Source: Leifsonia aquatica H1aii
GTDB lineage: Bacteria > Actinomycetota > Actinomycetes > Actinomycetales > Microbacteriaceae
NCBI RefSeq assembly: GCF_000633535.1
Contig: NZ_AYMR01000007.1
Coordinates: 1 to 64,000, forward strand
Length of the DNA stretch: 64,000 nucleotides
Direction: 5' to 3'
Shown: piece by piece, positions 59,750-64,000 of the stretch
How positions within the stretch are numbered: position 1 is the stretch's first letter
Layout of the letters: each line of letters begins with the position of its first letter
Translations under genes and position numbers: made by a program
Notes under the pieces: generated by a model
What the model was told of the DNA's origin: nothing
Seen by the model: the letters and a program-made list of their open reading frames with translations, nothing else
The model's database searches: none

Positions 59750-60457
59750 GTGCCGACTCCCGAGAGAACCCACGTGATGGTGGTGGAGGACGATACGGTC
59801 GTCCGCACCGTCCTCGCCGACTATCTGCGCTCCGGCGACTACCGGGTCACCGAGATCGCGGACGGGGTGGCGGCCCGCGCCGCGCTCCGGTCGCGGCTCC
59901 CCGATGTGCTCGTGCTCGATCGGATGCTCCCGGGTCTCAGCGGCGACGAGGTGTGCCGCGCGGCCAGGGCGGCCTCCGGGACCCTGCCCATCATCATGCT
60001 GACCGCTCTCGACGAGGTCGAGGAGCGCATCGAAGGCCTCGAACACGGCGCCGACGACTATGTGACCAAGCCGTTCGCGCTGGCCGAGCTGCGCCTGCGC
60101 ATCGACGCTGCGGTCCGACGGCTCCGGGCGGTCTCGTCGAGCGCGCCGTACTCGGTCGGCGTGTTCCGTGTCGACCCGGTGCGGCGCCAGGTGCGGCTGG
60201 ACGGACGCGATATCCGGCTGTCCACACGCGAGTTCGACTTCCTCGTGTTCCTGCTCCGCAACCAGGATCGGCCGATCGGCAGAGACGAGATCCTTCGAGA
60301 GGTCTGGGGGTGGAGCACGGGCGACGCGTCGACGGTGACGGTCCACGTCCGCCGCCTCCGCGAGAAGGTCGAACCGGATCCGGCGTACCCGCGCTTCCTC
60401 CACACCGAATGGGGAGCCGGGTACCGGTTCACGGCGACGGGGTTGACGGCATGCTGA
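59750..60457 (+). CDS. OmpR-family response regulator
   Basis: This 235-residue regulator has a receiver domain (about 7-120) with acidic pocket VVEDD, phosphorylation site D57 in VLVLDRMLPGLSG, LTAL and KPF. An OmpR-type winged helix (about 135-230, DIRLSTREFDFLVFLLRNQDRPIGRDEILREVWG..STVTVHVRRLREKVE) follows. I prefer the GTG at 59750: CAGAAT lies exactly six bases upstream and no Shine-Dalgarno is present, suggesting a leaderless mRNA. A GTG at 59735 would add five residues. It overlaps the histidine kinase gene by seven bases. Confidence 0.9.
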   Translation: MPTPERTHVMVVEDDTVVRTVLADYLRSGDYRVTEIADGVAARAALRSRLPDVLVLDRMLPGLSGDEVCRAARAASGTLPIIMLTALDEVEERIEGLEHGADDYVTKPFALAELRLRIDAAVRRLRAVSSSAPYSVGVFRVDPVRRQVRLDGRDIRLSTREFDFLVFLLRNQDRPIGRDEILREVWGWSTGDASTVTVHVRRLREKVEPDPAYPRFLHTEWGAGYRFTATGLTAC

Positions 60458-61671
60458 GCGCGAGCGACATCGGGTTGATCGCCCTGACCTCCGGGGCATG
60501 CACCGCGGCGACGTTCCTCGTTGCCCTCCTGGCCGTCCGGGTGAACCGCCGGGGGACGATCGCGTCCCAGTTCGGGATCATCGTGGTCGCCGCCATCGTC
60601 GCGATCGTCGGGTCGACCGTCGCGATCGGCATCGAGATGTACCTGTCCGGCCACGACCTGACCATCCTGCTCACCGTTCTCGCCATCGCCGCGATCCTCA
60701 GCCTGTTCGCCGCATCCGCCGTCGCCCGCCTGGCCCGGCGCTCCCTCGCCACGCTCCAGGACTCGGCGAGACGGCTCGGCGACGGCGAGGTGCTCGCCCC
60801 CGACGGCGCACAGTGGAGGGAATTCGCCGACCTCTCGACCCAGTTGGCGGAGACCTCGGAGCGGCTCACCGCGGCCCGGCTCGAGCTGGAGCGGCTCGAC
60901 GCGACCCGCCGCCGCTTCTTCGCGTGGACGTCCCACGATCTGCGGACCCCGCTCGCCGGCATCACCGCTCTGGCGGAGGCTCTCGAAGACGGAGCCGTCG
61001 AAGACCCGGACGACTACATCCGCATGATCGGCGTACAGGCGCGTGCGATGAACCAGCTCGTCGACGACCTGTTCGAGCTCTCGCGGATCGACAGCGGCAC
61101 CCTGAAGCTCCGTCTGCAACCCATCGAGCTGCGCGACCTCATCTCCGAGGCCGTCGCGGACGTGCGGCCTCTCGCGGAGTCGCGCGACATCGACCTGGCC
61201 TACGAATCCAGCGGGGTCGCGGAGCTCACGGTCGATCCGCAGAGATTCGTGCGCGTCGTCGTGAATCTCCTCACGAACGCCATCCGGTACGCCCCGGCCG
61301 GTTCCGCCGTGCTGATCGCGGCGCGCAGGACGACGGACGAGAGCATCGAGCTGACGGTCACCGATCACGGCGACGGTGTGCATCCGGGCGACCTCGAGCG
61401 GATGTTCGAGGCCGGGTGGCGGGCAGGAGACGCGCGGTCGCCCGGCGTCCACGGGCAGGGAGCCGGAATCGGGCTCGCGATCGTGCGCGGCATCGTCCGG
61501 GCCCACGGCGGCGAGGTCCGGGCCCGGCGACTCGACGAGAGGTTCCAGGTCGTGGTCTCGCTGCCGGATCGTTCCTCGCGCACGGCGACCGGGGCCGATC
61601 GCTTCGTCCCGGCACTCGGCGGCGAGTCCGTCCCGTCGTCCCGTCCGTCGGTGGCCCTCTCCCCGTCCTGA
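60451..61671 (+). CDS. Sensor histidine kinase
   Basis: This 406-residue membrane kinase has three N-terminal helices (about 5-30, 40-62, 70-95) and no large extracellular domain. A short HAMP-like stretch (LATLQDSARRLGDGEVLAPDG) follows. HisKA with H162 in SHDLRTPLAGI, and HATPase_c with the N box NLLTNAIRYAP, G1 DHGDGV and G2 GQGAGIGLAIVRGIV complete it. The tail (about 375-406) is Ser/Arg-rich. It should phosphorylate the regulator upstream. The signal probably arises in or near the membrane. The divergent DM13/DoxX operon is a likely target. Confidence 0.9.
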   Translation: MLSASDIGLIALTSGACTAATFLVALLAVRVNRRGTIASQFGIIVVAAIVAIVGSTVAIGIEMYLSGHDLTILLTVLAIAAILSLFAASAVARLARRSLATLQDSARRLGDGEVLAPDGAQWREFADLSTQLAETSERLTAARLELERLDATRRRFFAWTSHDLRTPLAGITALAEALEDGAVEDPDDYIRMIGVQARAMNQLVDDLFELSRIDSGTLKLRLQPIELRDLISEAVADVRPLAESRDIDLAYESSGVAELTVDPQRFVRVVVNLLTNAIRYAPAGSAVLIAARRTTDESIELTVTDHGDGVHPGDLERMFEAGWRAGDARSPGVHGQGAGIGLAIVRGIVRAHGGEVRARRLDERFQVVVSLPDRSSRTATGADRFVPALGGESVPSSRPSVALSPS

Positions 61672-61786
61672 CCACACCGGATCTCCGCGCGGGCCGCCGC
61701 GGACGGGACGAGGTGTGAGGTACTAGACGCGCTCACGCACCGCCGCGATCATGTCTCTCGTGCTGACCGGACGGAGGGCGACACCG

Positions 61787-64000
61787 ATGGCTCGTTTCCA
61801 GGGGAAGATCGAACGCGACGTGCGCGACTCGACACCGGACTGGACACCGTATCTGGAGCCGGCAGCGCGCGAGGGCGCTCCCAATGTGCTCTTCATCGTG
61901 TGGGACGACATGGGCTACGGGAGCTGGGACCTGTACGGCGGTCTCGTGCGGATGCCGAACATGGCGCGGATCGCCGGGCGCGGGCTGACCTTCTCGCAGT
62001 TCCACACGACCGCGCTGTGCTCGCCCACCCGTGCTTCACTTCTGACGGGCCGAAACGCGCAGTCCAACGGCATGGGGACGATCGGCGAGCTCTCGGACGG
62101 GTTCCCCGGACTCAGCTGCCTCATCCCGCCGGAGAACGCGTTCCTGCCGGAGATCCTGCGCGAGAACGGGTACAACACCTTCGCCGTCGGGAAATGGCAC
62201 CTGAGCCCCGCGTCGGAGATGAGCATGGGGGCGTCGAAGCGCACCTGGCCGTTGTCGCGCGGGTTCGACCGGTTCTACGGGTTCCTCGGCGGCCTGACGG
62301 ATCAGTGGTACCCCGATCTCACCTACGACAACCACCCTGTCGATCCTCCGGCGTCCCCCGCCGACGGCTATCACCTCTCCAAAGACCTCGCCGACCGCGC
62401 CATCGAGTTCCTGCGCGACTCGATGTCGACGGCGCCGGCCAAACCCTGGTTCACCTACCTGGCGCCCGGGGCGACCCACGCGCCTCACCACGTCTTCCCG
62501 GAGTGGGCCGACCAGTACGCCGGCACCTTCTCGATGGGCTATGAGAAGTACCGGGAGGTCGTGCTCGCGAACCAGATCCGGCTCGGCCTCGTTCCCGAGG
62601 CGACGACGCTGCCGCCCCTGAATCCGTATGCGGATGCGACGAGCGCGTCGGGTCAGCCCTGGACCGAGGCGGACGGCGTCCGGCCCTGGAGCTCGCTCTC
62701 GGACGACGAGAGGCGGTTGTTCGAACGGCAGGCCGAGGTCTACGCGGGGTATGCGACCTACACCGACGATCAGATCGGTCGTGTGCTCGACTTCCTGGAG
62801 GAGACGGGTCAGCTCGACGACACCCTGATCGTCGTGCTCTCCGACAACGGAGCGAGCGCCGAAGGCGGCCCGTACGGTTCGGTGAACGAGAACCGCTGGT
62901 ACAACGGCATCCCGGAGGACCTCGACCAGAACCTGGCGCTCCTGCCCGAGTTGGGGGCCGAGTCGACACACCCGCACTACTCCGCCGGATGGGCGATGGC
63001 GTTCGACACTCCGTTCAAGCAGTACAAGACGTACGCGAACTTCGAGGGCGGTACGGCGGACCCGCTCCTCCTGTCCTGGCCGGCCCGCGTCTCCGCCCGG
63101 GGCGAGCTGCGGAGTCAGTACCTGCACGTCTCCGACATCGTCCCGACCGTTCTCGACTGCCTCGGCATCGCGACGCCGGCGGAGGTGGCCGGCAGACCCC
63201 TCGCCGATTTCGACGGGGTCAGCGTGCGGGCGGTCATCGACGACGGGGAGGCGCCGACGCCGAAACGCGAACAGTTCTACTCGATGCTCGGCACCCGTGG
63301 GATCTGGGTGGACGGCTGGCACGCGAGCACGGTGCATCCGCCCATGCCGACCGGATGGGGACGCTTCGACGACGACACCTGGGAGCTCTTCCACCTGGCG
63401 GACGACCGGAACCAACTCGTCGACCTGGCGGATGCCGAGCCGGAGCGGCTGGAGGCGCTCAAGCGGCGGTGGGACGAGCTCGCCGAGCGCTACAACGGCT
63501 TCCCGCTGGACGACCGCACCGCGCTGGAGATCATGACCGTGCACCGACCCGACGTCTCCGGCGATCGCACGACCTCCACGCTGTACCCGGACAGTGCGCC
63601 GGTGCCCGAGCACTCCGGTGTGCAGATCATCGGCAAACCCTTCGTCATCCAGGCCGATCTCGTCGTCGACGATCCCGCCGCCGTCGAGGGGGTGGTCTAT
63701 TCGCTCGGCGCCCGCTTCGGCGGACACGCGCTCTTCGCGCAGGACCGTCGGATCCGATACGTCTACAACTACCTCGGTGAGCGCGAGCAGACCTTGAACG
63801 GGGCCGCCCTCTCCGCCGGGCCGCATCGCATCCGGGTCGAGTACACGATCGAGGGCCGCGAGGGCAGTTCCCCGACCGGCACCGCCCGGCTCCTCGTCGA
63901 CGACGCCGTCCAGGACTCCGCGACGATCATCACCCAGCCGGCGTTCTTCTCGCTCTCCGGCGAGGGGGCCACCGTCGGGCGCGAGGTCGGCCAGCCGGTG
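61787..64000 (+). CDS. Arylsulfatase, formylglycine-dependent (3' end beyond the window)
   Basis: This is the first 738 residues of a sulfatase-family hydrolase that cleaves sulfate esters. The metal-binding start is NVLFIVWDDMGYGSWD (D40, D41). The signature is LCSPTRASLLTGR, with C78 to be converted to formylglycine. GKWHLSP, THAPHH and LSDNGASAEGG add further metal and sulfate ligands. Beyond the usual domain, a C-terminal beta-rich part (about 605-738, VQIIGKPFVIQADLVVDDPA..GVVYSLGARFGGHALF) is seen, as in large PAS-type arylsulfatases of actinobacteria. No signal peptide is visible. The ATG at 61787 follows GGAGGG. The gene continues past base 64000. Confidence 0.93.
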   Translation, partial: MARFQGKIERDVRDSTPDWTPYLEPAAREGAPNVLFIVWDDMGYGSWDLYGGLVRMPNMARIAGRGLTFSQFHTTALCSPTRASLLTGRNAQSNGMGTIGELSDGFPGLSCLIPPENAFLPEILRENGYNTFAVGKWHLSPASEMSMGASKRTWPLSRGFDRFYGFLGGLTDQWYPDLTYDNHPVDPPASPADGYHLSKDLADRAIEFLRDSMSTAPAKPWFTYLAPGATHAPHHVFPEWADQYAGTFSMGYEKYREVVLANQIRLGLVPEATTLPPLNPYADATSASGQPWTEADGVRPWSSLSDDERRLFERQAEVYAGYATYTDDQIGRVLDFLEETGQLDDTLIVVLSDNGASAEGGPYGSVNENRWYNGIPEDLDQNLALLPELGAESTHPHYSAGWAMAFDTPFKQYKTYANFEGGTADPLLLSWPARVSARGELRSQYLHVSDIVPTVLDCLGIATPAEVAGRPLADFDGVSVRAVIDDGEAPTPKREQFYSMLGTRGIWVDGWHASTVHPPMPTGWGRFDDDTWELFHLADDRNQLVDLADAEPERLEALKRRWDELAERYNGFPLDDRTALEIMTVHRPDVSGDRTTSTLYPDSAPVPEHSGVQIIGKPFVIQADLVVDDPAAVEGVVYSLGARFGGHALFAQDRRIRYVYNYLGEREQTLNGAALSAGPHRIRVEYTIEGREGSSPTGTARLLVDDAVQDSATIITQPAFFSLSGEGATVGREVGQPV

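Overview
This 64 kb window is high-GC, gene-dense DNA with many GTG starts, 4-bp ATGA/GTGA operon overlaps, a mycobacterial-type ArgA and LAXTG-like cell-wall sorting signals. This points to an actinobacterium, most likely of the Microbacteriaceae (Leifsonia-like). That placement is an inference from gene content, not a measured phylogeny. Most of the window looks like ordinary chromosome; the one clear inserted segment is a 2.3 kb island in a serine tRNA gene.

Layout. 1-6.5 kb: end of clpC, argA, a membrane-anchored protein, a divergent methionine aminopeptidase/XRE pair sharing palindromic operators, radA and two hydrolases. 6.6-9.0 kb: tRNA-Ser(CGA) followed by an island bounded by 26-bp direct repeats of the tRNA 3' end; it carries a pentapeptide-repeat membrane protein, a decayed tyrosine integrase and a frameshifted surface-protein fragment. 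9.1-12.8 kb: small envelope proteins, a DUF1801/GyrI-like pair and an ECF sigma factor operon. 12.9-21.0 kb: a complete family-5 ABC importer, a TetR regulator, and two agmatine deiminases (one cytosolic, one Tat-exported). The same inverted repeat, TTGGAT-N3-ATCCAA, lies before the importer and before the deiminases, which suggests one regulon. 21.0-25.6 kb: a TetR-SMR-SMR efflux operon, a CPBP protease, a DUF1254 protein, and a ykkC-class riboswitch before an EamA transporter.

25.7-33.1 kb: a phosphonate locus: PhnD, PhnC, a fused PhnE-PhnE permease, an FAD oxidoreductase, a phosphonatase-like hydrolase, a zinc alcohol dehydrogenase and a convergent GntR regulator. No C-P lyase genes are present. 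33.1-41.1 kb: an epoxide hydrolase-family protein, a sortase-type surface protein, a Pr6Pr membrane protein, an MFS exporter and a long-form GAPDH. 41.4-48.2 kb: one operon with a Liv-type ABC importer (LivH and LivM fused), a luciferase-like monooxygenase and two AhpD/CMD-fold proteins. 48.3-64 kb: small proteins, an alkylsulfatase, a 2335-residue surface protein, a DoxX/DM13 operon divergent from a two-component system, and the start of a formylglycine-type arylsulfatase that runs off the window.

The theme is scavenging of unusual nitrogen, phosphorus and sulfur compounds: guanidino compounds or polyamines, phosphonates, sulfate esters, and an unknown substrate of the Liv/monooxygenase operon. 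The agmatine/guanidine neighbourhood (12.9-25.6 kb) is the most promising candidate for an undescribed system. The tRNA island is the clearest mobile DNA.
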